Shown: positions 35,201 to 45,055, counted from the stretch's first letter. The stretch: DNA of 64,000 nucleotides from Sabellastarte sp. h YS-2021 (GCA_964017235.1 OZ024940.1:22697615-22761614); one strand, 5' to 3'. Notes: generated from the sequence alone by a model not told the origin. Program-made: numbers and translations.

Positions 35201-38200
35201 GCTCAAATGTTGAGACTGATAGAAAGTAGTGGTGGAACGATTGTCTACAGACATCGAATGGTTGGTCGAAATTCACTGTAGTAGCGATGATCGATCCGGA
35301 AGAAGTGTACATCGATTCATCATTATCCTAGAAGATTTCATAATATTTAGTGATGTGTCTACATATCCACGCTTTATTTACAAGTATTTTAGGCTTTTTT
35401 CTCAATAATTTAACAGATTTGTCACGAATTTTTGGTTTGTTTATATCTGCCGCCATATTTACAGGAAGTGAGCGTTTTCGGTAGATTCTAAACGTCGAAA
35501 CAACGTTATTCGTACCGCATCAACATATACTTCATCCCGGAATGTGTTTCCTGCTATAGCCTACATTGGATTCGATTATGGCTCGATCATCGCTCAGAAA
35601 AATGGACGATTAATCGACCATGCAACTTGGAGGCGATTCCCATCACTAATAGAAAGTGGGCTTAAGTTTTGTAAACAAAGGCTCAAATATGGCCACCATA
35701 ATTCTTTCTTCACTTCAAAATTTGAAATGGCTGAAAATAGGGTACAAGTATATAAAACAACCCCCTGATGAGTCTTTGGGTGTTTTTACATGTTTACAAG
35801 GTTTCCCATTGTAAAATGGTATTTGACCAGAGATATTATGTGTCAAACAAGGAACATATATGTCATCAGCAGAATATTTTGACAACAAAAAATGGTCACA
35901 TGACACAGAAAACCACTGTGGTTATTTGATCAGCTTGGTCTCAACTGAGACCCCTTCTGTGAAAACCATTTGAGACAAAGACTTAGCTGAGCAAAAAGGC
36001 TCAGATTTGAGCCAGTGGCTCAGCCTGAGACTGGGCTAAGTCTGAGACCTTTCATGAAATCCGCCCCTGGTGCCTCAAGGGGCTGTCCCACTATGACGAT
36101 CCATTCGCCTCAATTGTCCCCTGATTGGTAGAAAAGTTTGAATCAGTCATGAATCCGGCTTGTAGCTCACAATCTATGGATGAAGAAGACATGGATTTTA
36201 TGGTAATAAAAGTTTGCTTTCCGAGTGACTCTGTTTGGTTCCTAAACTCTTCTGATTGTTCCCTGAATGGTCCCCAAATCCTTTGAATGGGGTTTCAAAC
36301 CTTACCAAGGCCTATATGATTACTACACTCAACAGAAAAGTGAAACGATTGCTTTACGAATGTTTATGATAGCTTTAGGACGGACCTCCTGAAAATATAA
36401 TAAAAGGTCATGGAGGGTTGTATTGGTGGAGCAGACACATTAGTGGTAGGGGCGACACGACTAGCAAACTAATCGACAATGGTTAGAATCGTGTTATTAA
36501 CCGGTTCATATTTTCAAGTTTGAATAATCACTCAAGTACTGTTTACACATTCACTTAAAACCTGAAGGACCATATACCTCTTATATCGCCCACTTCCTGT
36601 ATGACCAAAATGCATCAGAAATCGCAGGAAAATAGCTTACGGATTATATACATATATTTAAATTTTATTTCATATATTTATTGTTTTCACTTCCTTTTAC
36701 AATATGAAACTTAAGATTTGTGGTTGTTTTTTTTTATAAATTCGATGGTTATTCAGTGTCAACACGAATAGTACTTGGTAAATAGCCGACATGAAATGTT
36801 TGTAGTCATGACATCCCTAATTAGAGGCTGTTGCATGACGGTGACTAATGTAATATCCTCACATATATCAGTTCTATTAATACCTGGGCTTCCGGGGATT
36901 CCCCTTTAGCTCAGCTGGTTAAGGAGCTAGACTTGTGTTTATATCTGTGTGTAATCAGAAGTCTGTGAGTTCGAGACACAGCAGAACCAATCAATAATTT
37001 CTCCCTTCCCACTACACGAAGCATTACGAAGGTGTTCAATTACATTACAGGGAGAGTGTGGTGGCCACCCTTCACAGCAACATGGGCAATGCGTACCTGG
37101 AACTGGGAGATCTCGACAGGGCACAGGCATCTCACCAGAGAGATTACGATATCGGATGCCAAACGTAAGTGCTTTTATCTATTGATGGATTGATTTTGTG
37201 GTGGTTTTTTTTTTATATGTCAGCTCCAATACGCGCCATACGTTTGGCTTATGATGGATAGTTGGAGGGATGGAGAAAACAAGTGCGTACTAGTTGGTGA
37301 AGATTCTGCACTGGAAACTATCGGGCATGCTTAAGCAACTACAAACCTCTTTTTTTGTCTTTTTTTTTATTATTCCATATTCTGATACATTGAATATACA
37401 TTGTGAACAAAATAGTTACCTTATTCTTCACACAGGGAAAGTAAAACTATGGCACATTATTAAAAATTAACACCATTAACAATTTTTTTCAACTTACTTT
37501 CAATTTATCAATATGCTATACACAGTATTTTCAATATATTTCAATATATATACTTCAATATAACGGGTACCTTCTAGGCTTTTTATAAAAAATATAAACA
37601 GTCAGAAAGTAACAAATTGATCATAAGACTAGTAACATAATAAGAAAGAACATCAATGTTTTGTTATCAAGAAGCCATATATATCATTTGCCACTGTTAA
37701 TATAATGGTGTCATATTTTAAGATTTTAACAGTTAAGAAATTTTAAGCTAACTACAAACTTTGCCGCTGCAGATTTGAGCAGGAAATCTTGAAGTGCAAA
37801 ATCGCTGATGAAATATTTTGACGTAGTATCTGTCTAGTAAAGAATGTTCAGATATTTGATATGTGTTTTAGAGTTGATGTAACTTAGCCGGTTCCTTCTA
37901 CAAAACCACTATTTACTTCCAATAGTCCTATAAATCAGAAAATTTATCATGGAATATGTAATGGTTCATAAATAAGAGTTCCACTTCACTTAGAATAGCA
38001 GCTGGGGTTTCAGTCAAAAATATATATATATATATTAAAAGGATAGTTGGTACCCAAGAAATTCTAATGGATGCAAAGTGTGCATTTTTCTGTAAAAGTT
38101 CGAAGAATGACAACGCTGATGGCTGAATCTTATGGTTTCTATTGAAATTTGCGAAATATTTGTTGTTGTCAAATAACATTTGAAAAGTACTGCAGGTGAC

Positions 38201-41200
38201 TGGATATCTGTATGTGCTTAGTTTTCAGTCTTAACGGCCTAGACAGAAGTGTTTAAAGCGACCTTATAAACTCGAATAAATTCAGAAAGATTCAGATAAA
38301 TTCATGAAAGCATAAAATTACCACCGGCTGAACATTTTGTAATTTGAAGGAATCACATTGGAGGGGCAAAATTGTGTGTTGTACTCGCATAAATGTTCAC
38401 TTACTGTTGTTTCACCGTCATTCGTAATATTTCTGTCACTGTCTAGTTTATCTTCTGGTGCTGATAAGCCTCTGAAAATATATGTCACATCAAAACGTCA
38501 AACCTCAGCAATTGCAGGGTTAAGAAGTGACACTCTAACTTTGGCTCTGGAGAAATGACAATTTACTTATGTAACTGCTGGAAAATATATGTTGTATTTC
38601 AGTGGTCGGACAAAAAAAATTCTGAATCAGCTTCCTGGGGCCGGTTTCACGAAGCCTCCTTTGGAAAGGACCTCCTTTAGTAAAGGAAGGTCATTTTTTT
38701 ATCCTTGATAAGGCCACCTTAAATTTCAGTTTCACAAAGCCTCCTTTAACTCTCCGTACCAAATGCCTTCCCCAAAACTTAAGGTGGGAGCAAATGTCCT
38801 TTAAAATTATTAAACATTCTTTAAAGGACACTTCCTTTAAATTAAGGTAAGTCCTTGGCTTCCTTGATATTTTAGGGAGTTTTCAAGGTCTCCTTTGAGG
38901 AAGGGTGCTGTGTGAAACTGAGATTTTTAAAGGAGGTAGAAATTCAAGGAAATCCTTAAATTTAAGGTGACCTTTATCTCACGGAGGCTTTGTGAAACTG
39001 GCCCCTGGGCATTAAAACAGAAAAAAATCTGTTATTTTGTGACCTCGCACTGAATCAGACATGGTGAAACCGTGGTTGAGGATGAGCCATAAATGATTTA
39101 AACACAGGAAACCTCTTAATCGGATATTTTTTCGCTACTAAACTTTAATTCTTAACAAATGTAAAGTCAAAAATGTGGTATATTTTCTCAAATTTATATC
39201 TTTCTTCATTGTTCTGATGAAAGAATCAGCCATTAGAAAACCCAAAAATAATGACACTTTCAATGACCAGTTATTAAATATTCTTTGTGGATCTGGTAGT
39301 TTGACAATAGTAAAAATGAAAAGTGGTACATTAGTTTACCGTTCACAGCCTAGCACTACTTTATTTTACGTGAAAGTCATGCTATTGGAGATGAAGGTAA
39401 TGCTATATGTGTTTGTCCTGTGCTACAAATACGTTACTAAATTATGCACTGGGTGTGATGGGGAATCTGGGGCCCGGCATTACAAAAGTCAAGAATTCGC
39501 GGCCGCTGTAGCAAGTCTTTTATAACAGCACAAATGTACAAATTTTCCATCACCATGCTAATATGCCAAATTAAACAAGAGCACTCGGAGAGCGCAGACC
39601 TCCGCCAAGGGAGCTCATATCCTGAAAATTTCGTCAAAATCCGTCCATAACGTTTTCAGTTATCTGTTTTTGAAAATTACATTTCATGGATCCAAAAGAT
39701 CCAGATCACTCCCAAAATTGAATCATTTTTTCCTTTTACCTTTTCAGACATATCCTGAAAATTTCATCAAAATCTGTCCATAAGTGTTGGAGTTATTTGT
39801 TATCACAAAGAAACTCACAAACCCACAAACAAACCCAGGCAAAACATAACCTCCTTAGTGCAGGTAACAATGGCACTTCAGCTAATATGCTAAATTAAAC
39901 AATTGCACTCCAGCTAATATGCTAAATTAAACACTGGCACTTCAGCTGTATCACCTTTATCATCCCTTGTCAAGGTCACTTTCAAAAGTCGGAGATATTA
40001 TAGTTAGTACAGCTCTTTTTATACGTGGTTTTAATTGTACCTTTCCTATGTTTTACAGAAACAGTGAAGAGTCAAAATCCCGGGCTTTGGATAACCTCGG
40101 AAGAGTTTACGCCAGAAAGGGCGAGTTCAGAAAAGCCATCGACTCCTGGGAGACGAAACTTCCGATGACAAAAACTCCACTGGAAACAACGTGGCTGTAC
40201 CATGAAATTGGAAGGTGTCATTTAGAATTAGGTCAGTGTTTATGGTTTTTTTTTGTACATTCATTTTTACCTCCATTAGAGATGTTAAGTTTTTGGGTAC
40301 AGTCATCTAATAAATTTTGGCTGAACTCCAAAAGATTTAAAATGCCCTTTGTAGAGTGGTCCTGAGACTTGGTAAAACTAGCTGTGTTACTCCCTATCTT
40401 CAATAAGGCTGCAAGGGGTTTCGGTCTACTGGCGTGAGCCGCAAATATATGGCCTGACCATAAGAGGAACTGATTATATTTTATGGAAAAGATCTGGATC
40501 ACAAACTGATGGTTATGTTACCTTTACATTTGCCGCTTTATTTTACTAAATGCTCAGAAGTTAAGAAACAAGGAAAGTCTTATCAAACTCATGTATATTT
40601 TTTTATCTTTTATGTTTCAGGTAATTTCGAAGAAGCCAAAGATTACGGGGAGAAGTCAGTGAGCGCGGCCAATGAGGCTGAAGATGAGATGTGGCAACTG
40701 AACGCAACCGTGCTTGTAGCCCAGAGTGAAGGTGTGTGACTCGTATTTGATGTATGGTAATTTCTGTGATAAATCCCCGCCCCCCTCTAATTATTGCCAC
40801 CCAACATATTAAACGTAACGAATTGGAGTGACCTTAAAGGTCAGAAACTTAGTGCATCAATGCCACAGATTGTCAATTCTATCGGCCATTTTTCTTATCT
40901 GTTACGTCACCATGAAATGTTGGAAAAAGCACTAGAGAAAGAGAAATTTTTATTAATTATTACAAGGTTATTGTTAAATTTTTGCTGCTGTTATTATAAA
41001 TGCCCAGTTTGTGCAAAAATGCATCGCCCTGGGGCGGTTACAACATAAATTATAGGGTATAACAATATATATTAAGCAGCATAGTTAACAGAATGCTGGT
41101 GTACCACTTTCAGTGTGGTTATGGCAGAACCGAACAAAGAGCCCTTTGCAATTTGCAAAACAAATTTGTAATAATGTCTGTATGTTGCCCCTTTATATAT

Positions 41201-44200
41201 GGCTGATACAGTATCCAAAATCTCTCAAATTTAATGCCCTCCATGTTACCAAAGTGAAGCCCAAAGCATAGCAGTTCTTTTGATGAATGAGAACTCAGGA
41301 TAAAAACGAGGGACTGGCTATCAATTTGGCAAGAGCTGACCAAAGTCCGGGTTACCAAGTTGTAAACAACTGAAAGTTATACTGGTATAAGGCTGCAATG
41401 AATAGTTAAAATCCACCCCGGTAACCAAGCTACCTAAATTTGTCTTGCAATTTGGTATTCGTGTAGTTTAGTACGCACATTGTTTTCCTGTCCATAAACA
41501 CAATGGTGGTTTCCGGAAACAATGTCTTTGCACTGAACTAGTTGTGAAAGGTACTTAAAACTTATTGTCATAAAATGGGGGATTACATGAAACTCCCTAA
41601 TGGACAAAGTATTCTGATGTTCTGCTGAGTTGTCATGTTTTGTCTTACCATAAAACGTAACCTAGTGGGCGACAATATAATATATTGTAATAGTTAGTGA
41701 CTATCGAGTGGACCAGAAGGCATGCACGTTCTCCCTAAATCGACCCCAATCTTCAATACCGACCACCCAGTCACAGCCTAAGTACTGAAGCTAATCTGGC
41801 AGATGATATAAACAAATTTATCAGAACTATGATGCTAAATATCTGTGAAAAATAAAGGAAAATTAAATGGAAAAACTAATAGCCGGAAGCTAAAGCTGAC
41901 TAAATATTAAAGGTTTAAAAGTATGCCTTATTATAGCCTTAATGTGAAGTCTTTCCATTAACTCTTTTCAATTTTTAGCCTCTTTTTTTCCAGTGAAATT
42001 AAATGACCTTCAAGCGGCTGACGGTTCATTCAAGGTCGCTCTGGACATGGCCAAAGCCCAGCGGGATACTGCAGCAGAGCAGGCAATAAAGAAAGCGTTA
42101 GACGACGTGAACAGCAAAATTGTACAGAAGATAAAAGACGAGAATGCGGAACAAGGTATGTTGTTAAAGGAATAAATGACACATTTGAGACTTTTATGAT
42201 TCTAATTCTAATTTGACTTTTATAGCGCTTAATCTCCACCGAGTAGTGGACTCTAAGGCGCAAGGCAAATTTAAAGTCCAGGCACAGAAGTAGTTTGGCA
42301 CCACGGAGAAGCCATAAGAGAAAATGAGCTAAGGAGGATATGCCTTTGCATCGAGATAGGTTTTGAGCTTCTTTCTAAAAGAAAGAATGATGGTTTTAAA
42401 CTATTGATTGGCTGAATATTACAGCCACAAAGCTCGTAGGAGTGAGTGCTTTAATTTAGCCGATCAATAGTTTAAAACCATCCCAAAGCACAAGAATTTG
42501 TCATTTATTCCTCTTCTAAAATGAAATGATAACATTAATATTGGTCAAAATAAGGCATAAATATTTTGCAAAAAAAAAAAAAAAAAAAAAAATCATTATC
42601 ATCCAAGGCCATGTTACCTGTTCTTCCGTCAATGAAACATGTATGATGATATCTTGGGTAAAAAAAGAAAGTTCTTTATTAATCTATTTTCATAGAATTT
42701 TGTTATGAAATATTGAGAGACCGTCATTGTAGTCTGTTTAATTTTATATTTGGCTAAACCATCCTCACTATTCAAATATTTGGGCATGATCATTTGACAA
42801 ATAGTCCAATATTTGGTAGTGTTAATGGTTTACAGGTATGCGGAATATCGTTTCGTTTTGGTAGAGAAAACGAAATCCGCAAAGAATATTTGGGAACCGG
42901 TTTTTGAAGATGTTATTATTTTAGGCTTTCTAATGGCTGATACTTCATCAAAACGACAAAAATTATACAAATTTAGTGAAATATGTCACATTTTTACCTT
43001 ATATTGAGGAAAAAATCATTTTTGCTTACATAAAAATCTCTCGTGAAAGCCACTTCCATTTACAAGTTATCGCTCATGTATGCCCACGAATAATATTTTC
43101 AGTGCACAGAACAAGCATACGAGATACCGGCTTTCATTTCGTTTCAAAGCTATGATGCTAAATATCTGTGAATATTTAATATTTGGTGATATTTATTAAG
43201 CTGTCGTAGCATAACTGGTTTCTTTTACAAAAACTGTTTCCTTTCTTCCAGTCCTCATATTATTCATAAAAATCGTCATGAAACATAAAAGTTTGTGATA
43301 CATTTAATATGTATATGAAGAAGAGCTCAGCTTCATTTTTACCTGCAATTAATATTACAAACGGAAAGTTATTGGCAGAGAAATTTGGTATTCAGAAAGT
43401 TCGTATGAGGGCAACGCTTACATTTTTCTAGAAAAATGTGAAATAAACGGACCTTAAAAGTATGAATTTTATAGGCAACTGAAACTTACCAAATATTTGT
43501 TCCCTTCAAATACTAATCAAATAATACCACTGGTAAATGAGTAATGAACATCTGGTATTTGGTTTAGACCTACCCACAGTGTAGGACTTTCGTGTCAAAA
43601 TCATCTTGGACCATTAGTCCACGAACTCAAAAAAGTTGTCTGCCCTTCACAAAAGTTGTCGGCCCAAATATTTTTACCTTTTTTGCAACTTTTAGAATTG
43701 TTCTCATGAAAATGTAAATTTGTTCAATTTATTTACTCTGGCCTGTATTATATGTAAGCCGAAAGCTGATTGGTCGAAAAATCGGGTCGTACATGCACAG
43801 TCAGGTCGCACATGCGCAAAGCATTATGGCTGACAACTTCCTCCAAGAAATATGGTAGAAATTCAAAGTAAAAATGTGATTATATTGCTAATATATAGTA
43901 TATATTTTTAAAATACCAAAGTAAGTGACTTCCTGCTTATGCTTCAGACGGGTAAATAAAATATGATTTGCCTTGTATAATTTAACTTTGTGTCAATTGT
44001 ATTTCGACTGCTGATTACAGAGAACAGGTCTGATCAGGTCTTTATCATCCCCCATTGGCATCAACCAATTTGTTCGAGTCATGTAGGTATGATCCGACTA
44101 CCTGGCACTCCGTAGTCACTTCCCTATTATATCCCTATTTTTCAAATATGATGTGTCTTCGCCTTTTAAAAGATGGAGGACACGGCGGTCTGCGTGTATA

Positions 44201-44599
44201 GTAAGATTTTGGCCCGACGACAGAGTTGGCGGTCGTCTGCCGCGAAGGTCGCACACTGCTTACTCAGCCTTACCACGTTTTCTATGGTTAAATGTTTCAC
44301 ACGTAATACCTCTCTCTCTTTTCTTCTCAATAAAAACAGGGGGCAGCCCAGAGCAAACACAAGAGGAACCACAGCCACAGCAAGAACAGAAAGCACCTGA
44401 ACCAGAACCCGAACCGGAACCCGAACCGGAACCCGAACCGGAAAAGACTCCAGAAAAATCCCCAACGCCGGAACCCGTGAAGGAAGAGTCAGGCCCGTCG
44501 TCACCGGTTCCCGAGGAAACGAAGGGAGACGAAGAGACGGGCAAGAAGTCGGCGGACGACAAATCTCCAGAGCCAGAACAAGTGGAGGAGAAAGAGTAA
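23163..44599 (+). CDS. ODAD4: Outer dynein arm docking complex subunit 4 (ODAD4/TTC25), complete 12-exon coding region
   Basis: Axonemal TPR protein of the docking complex that anchors outer dynein arms on doublet microtubules of motile cilia, working with ODAD1, ODAD2, ODAD3 and calaxin. Twelve exons sum to 1767 bp, giving 588 residues and a TAA stop, with every splice phase consistent. Human ODAD4 is about 670 residues; the difference is in the tail. Three N-terminal TPRs (about residues 13-114) are followed by a charged linker. Then come the family blocks KTVKQLLGEMYGDR-YLE and GISYLDNRTEFWRQQKP (to about 250), C-terminal TPRs (about 317-490), and a disordered Glu/Pro-rich tail (504-588) with a Glu-Pro repeat. 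ATG 23163 is chosen because MSYDDGSES leads directly into the conserved FEIYRAEGDSLYK. Exons: 23163-23282, 26693-26824, 27403-27556, 28753-28995, 33179-33299, 33951-34033, 34371-34464, 37051-37164, 40059-40231, 40621-40731, 41994-42155, 44340-44599. Confidence 0.96.
23425..23880. mobile_element. MULE-like MITE with 9-bp target duplication
   Basis: 456 bp with near-perfect inverted ends of about 80 bp (TAGACGTGGTTACCTCGG on the left). Flanked by a perfect 9-bp duplication, CATAATGTT at 23,416-23,424 and 23,881-23,889. A 9-bp duplication and long inverted ends are typical of Mutator-type elements. The right-end sequence also appears in a fragment at 62,660-62,710. Confidence 0.85.
23917..24574. 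mobile_element. MITE with ACACGGGTGGTCA ends, containing another MITE
   Basis: Inverted ends ACACGGGTGGTCATGAAGA (left) and ACACGGGTGGTCACGAAGA (right, reverse complement). The similarity continues through AAACGGTCTTCAGA. A second element lies inside it. The superfamily is not assigned. Confidence 0.8.
23985..24400. mobile_element. Nested MITE with CTCGGCCC ends
   Basis: Ends share CAACTCGGCCC followed by TTTCAAAGTCGGCCCCCTG in inverted orientation, about 38 bp. It is inserted within the 23,917-24,574 element, so it is the younger of the two. Confidence 0.8.
24582..24798. mobile_element. Short MITE with GTGGTGGTGG ends, TA flanks
   Basis: 217 bp with inverted ends of about 45 bp (GTGGTGGTGGACCAGTTCAC on the left). 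TA dinucleotides at 24,580-24,581 and 24,799-24,800 suggest Tc1/mariner-type insertion. It directly abuts the preceding element. Confidence 0.8.
24803..26243. other. ODAD4 intron 1 remainder, nothing recognised
   Basis: AT-rich intron DNA with short imperfect TATA/ATAT stretches. No exon-like conserved segment or repeat boundary was found. Confidence 0.4.
26244..26573 (+). mobile_element. tRNA-derived SINE, family C, full length
   Basis: A box TGTGGCCTAGCGGGTAACAC, B box TGGGTTCAATCCCAGG, a long body and a 3' end GATATTGCGCTGAATATAAA followed by (AAT)n. It is the most complete SINE in the window. The GCGCT...ATATAAAT end is common in invertebrate SINEs. Confidence 0.88.
26693..26824 (+). CDS. 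ODAD4: ODAD4 exon 2 (residues 41-84)
   Basis: Encodes ALELRENDKDCLVARSRC to ENKDFHK, the end of TPR1 plus TPR2. Acceptor TTTTAACAG, donor GTGAGT, phase 0 on both sides. Confidence 0.95.
27138..27272 (-). mobile_element. tRNA-derived SINE, family A
   Basis: Minus-strand copy with GACCTGTCCCAGTATG and a decayed head (TGATCTAGTGATCAGC). It ends 130 bp before ODAD4 exon 3. Confidence 0.65.
27403..27556 (+). CDS. ODAD4: ODAD4 exon 3 (residues 85-136)
   Basis: Encodes GIYQKAEALYSKGEFELSL, FYHRGHKLRPEL and QKSQEAIDNAVG. This is TPR3 and its capping helix, nearly identical in pattern to human. Acceptor TTTTTTTCAG, donor GTGAGT, phase 1 exit. Confidence 0.95.
28210..28239. repeat. G/T microsatellite
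   Basis: A G7 run, TGGG, then about ten GT units in ODAD4 intron 3. Confidence 0.9.
28753..28995 (+). CDS. ODAD4: ODAD4 exon 4 (residues 136-217)
   Basis: Starts PEKVTLTKEGDLSYFDEQA, continues through a basic Gly/Pro/Arg-rich linker and ends KTVKQLLGEMYGDRLYLEML. It is clearly more GC-rich than its surroundings. Acceptor ATGTTTTAG, donor GTACGT. Confidence 0.95.
30007..30035 (+). repeat. G-quadruplex motif on the sense strand
   Basis: Four G runs of 8, 7, 5 and 6 separated by single T residues. One-base loops and long runs predict a very stable parallel quadruplex, in DNA and in the ODAD4 pre-mRNA. Confidence 0.85.
31684..31897 (-). mobile_element. Chimeric SINE: family A end joined to family B
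   Basis: 31,684-31,715 carries the family A terminus (CGTTCAACAGCCAGGGTCATA). Without a gap, 31,717-31,897 continues as family B (CTACCAACTTTCCAACATG; head GGCTCGGTGGAGTATCGGTTA on the minus strand). Either one SINE inserted into another or template switching joined them. Confidence 0.65.
32826..32962 (-). mobile_element. tRNA-derived SINE, family A (degraded)
   Basis: Begins CCCTGTTCAACAGCCAGGGT on the plus strand. The minus strand reads through GTCCACAATGTGACC and a decayed tRNA head near 32,945. Confidence 0.6.
33179..33299 (+). CDS. ODAD4: ODAD4 exon 5 (residues 217-257)
   Basis: Encodes DERTSAGRSVYDLAYDG, SYLDNRTEFWRQQKPMYA and RKRDR. The FWRQQKPxYAR block is the most recognisable ODAD4 signature. 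Acceptor GAAAACAG after a T run, donor GTAGGT. Confidence 0.95.
33590..33818 (-). mobile_element. tRNA-derived SINE, family B
   Basis: On the minus strand: head GGTGCAGTGGTAACACACTC, B box GTGGTTCAAACCCC, body TGTGGGAAAGCTGG and tail GTAAAACCCCAAATAAATAA. It lies in ODAD4 intron 5. Confidence 0.8.
33951..34033 (+). CDS. ODAD4: ODAD4 exon 6 (residues 257-285)
   Basis: Encodes MQSKADGSHKKEASYKYV to LEKIDE, matching the human HYILKSLEDID region. Acceptor ATGATTTCAG, donor GTTAGT. Confidence 0.93.
34371..34464 (+). CDS. ODAD4: ODAD4 exon 7 (residues 285-316)
   Basis: Encodes EQSEGKFEASIKRARKC to EDSIENR, a helical segment before the C-terminal TPRs. Acceptor TTTTCTACAG, donor GTAGGT. Confidence 0.93.
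35051..36067. mobile_element. 1-kb MITE with GGGGCGGATTTCA ends
   Basis: Inverted ends GGGGCGGATTTCACGAAAGG and, from the right, GGGGCGGATTTCATGAAAGG. Several internal GTCTCAG/CTGAGAC words continue the dyad for over 150 bp on each side. No transposase. It shares end style with the element at 38,637. Confidence 0.8.
36447..36819. mobile_element. hAT-type MITE with 8-bp target duplication
   Basis: Ends TAGGGGCGACACGACTAGCA and, inverted, TAGGGATGTCATGACTACAA. Flanks ATTAGTGG (36,439-36,446) and ATTAGAGG (36,820-36,827) form an 8-bp duplication with one change. Short ends of this type and 8-bp duplications mark the hAT superfamily. 373 bp, non-coding. Confidence 0.8.
36898..36995 (+). mobile_element. 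tRNA-like SINE head
   Basis: A box TTAGCTCAGCTGGTTAAGGA, B box GTGAGTTCGAGACAC, with about 45 bp between them. It cannot form a normal tRNA (arms unpaired, extended middle), so it is a tRNA-derived SINE fragment. It sits just ahead of ODAD4 exon 8. Confidence 0.55.
37051..37164 (+). CDS. ODAD4: ODAD4 exon 8 (residues 316-354)
   Basis: Encodes ESVVATLHSNMGNAYLELGD then RAQASHQRDYDIGCQ, a TPR (human NLYSCIGNAQIELGQ). Acceptor TACATTACAG, donor GTAAGT. Confidence 0.95.
37253..37350 (-). mobile_element. tRNA-derived SINE fragment, family B
   Basis: Body segment only: plus strand GTACTAGTTGGTGAAGATTC then GCACTGGAAACTATCGGGCA, matching the 31.7-kb copy. Confidence 0.6.
38637..39005. mobile_element. 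MITE with GGGGCCGGTTTCACGAAGCC ends
   Basis: 369 bp. Inverted ends GGGGCCGGTTTCACGAAGCC and, from the right, GGGGCCAGTTTCACAAAGCC. The interior is full of CCTTTAA/TTAAAGG words that extend the dyad. The ends resemble those of the 35,051 element but the interior does not. Confidence 0.8.
39493..39506. other. EcoRI-NotI linker-like sequence
   Basis: GAATTCGCGGCCGC is exactly the string used in common EcoRI/NotI cloning adaptors. It lies in ODAD4 intron 8 in AT-rich surroundings. It may be chance or a cloning/assembly artefact. Confidence 0.6.
39573..39866 (-). repeat. Interspersed repeat of the array-spacer family
   Basis: Left side AGCACTCGGAGAGCGCAGAC then CTCCGCCAAGG. The right side ends AACATAACCTCCTTAG. 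The internal phrase TCATCAAAATCTGTCCATAA occurs twice in variant form. This is the reverse orientation of the spacer repeats at 53-61 kb. Confidence 0.6.
40059..40231 (+). CDS. ODAD4: ODAD4 exon 9 (residues 354-412)
   Basis: Encodes ESKSRALDNLGRVYARKGEF, AIDSWETKLPM and WLYHEIGRCHLEL, two TPRs with very high similarity to human. Acceptor TTTTACAG, donor GTCAGT. Confidence 0.96.
40411..40455. repeat. Half of a hairpin MITE
   Basis: AAGGGGTTTCGGTCTACTGG then GTGAGCCGCAAA matches one arm of the 8019-8129 hairpin element. Confidence 0.5.
40621..40731 (+). CDS. ODAD4: ODAD4 exon 10 (residues 412-449)
   Basis: Encodes GNFEEAKDYGEKSVSAANEA then WQLNATVLVAQSE, completing one TPR and starting the next. 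Acceptor TATGTTTCAG, donor GTGTGT. Confidence 0.95.
41994..42155 (+). CDS. ODAD4: ODAD4 exon 11 (residues 449-503)
   Basis: Encodes VKLNDLQAADGSFKVALDMA to KIKDENAEQ, the last TPR and a terminal helix (human AQVKLRDFESAVNNFEKAL). Acceptor TTTTTTTCCAG, donor GTATGT. Confidence 0.95.
42197..42388 (-). mobile_element. LINE 3' tail (same family as 11.3 kb)
   Basis: Shares TGACTTTTATAGCGCTTAAT and the CTCTAAGGCGCA block with the 3' end at 11,345-11,400, then GAGCTTCTTTCTAAA. A 5'-truncated insertion of about 190 bp in ODAD4 intron 11. Confidence 0.75.
42389..42482. repeat. Hairpin element, 94 bp
   Basis: GATGGTTTTAAACTATTGAT on the left pairs with ATCAATAGTTTAAAACCATC on the right, and the pairing continues inward. 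It abuts the LINE tail. A 22-base A run follows at 42,570-42,591. Confidence 0.75.
42600..44330. other. ODAD4 intron 11 remainder
   Basis: AT-rich, with no recognised repeat boundary and no conserved coding segment. Confidence 0.4.
44340..44599 (+). CDS. ODAD4: ODAD4 exon 12, Glu/Pro-rich tail and stop (residues 503-588)
   Basis: Opens GGSPEQTQEEPQPQQEQK. A run of about eight Glu-Pro pairs follows (44,398-44,440), then a Ser/Glu/Lys-rich acidic end finishing EQVEEKE and TAA (44,597-44,599). The tail is low complexity and not alignable to vertebrates, but the phase joins exon 11. The acceptor CAG follows a strong CTCTCTCTCTTTT tract. Confidence 0.85.
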
Positions 44600-44607
44600 A
44601 AAAACCG

Positions 44608-44617
44608 AATAAATAAA
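44608..44617 (+). terminator. Proximal poly(A) signal pair for ODAD4
   Basis: Two overlapping AATAAA hexamers (44,608-44,613 and 44,612-44,617) begin nine bases after the stop codon. A third lies at 44,782-44,787. The very short 3' UTR implied by the first pair makes the third a better candidate; transcript data would decide. Confidence 0.45.
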
Positions 44618-45055
44618 TACACAGACAGTTCAAAATCATGAAAAGTAGAACTCTTGAACTCTCGAGACCAAATTTAATCTCAGATTCGATCTCCGACATG
44701 GTGATGCCATAGCTACTTATTTTATCCAAGAATATGCACGAACAAGAAGTCAAATAAATCTGTATTACCTCGAGTGTGGGAAATAAAATCAATTGTGAAA
44801 CATATCTGTGGTAAGAGGCAACTATAAAACTTTCAGTTTTTTAGCTATGGATTTTTCATTGTGAATTTTTAGTTTAACTAAAACAAGTCAGGGCAGTGTA
44901 AAGGGTGATGTATTTTACATACTTGTAGCTTGAATGGCTATTAAAAAATTTACATTTACTTTAAAAGTTATAATGCAAATTCTTCTTGCGTGTGCGATTC
45001 TGATTGGTCAATCGCTTTTGTAAAACCGAGCATAACTTCACGTCCAGTTTTACAG

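Noticed and set aside
36898-36995. Functional tRNA gene
   Set aside because: A and B boxes are present but too far apart and the arms do not pair. It is best read as a SINE head.
44166-44792. Long antisense frames over the last ODAD4 exon
   Set aside because: They are the complement of the Glu/Pro repeat (reading as Ser-Gly or Val-Arg-Val repeats) and have no independent support.
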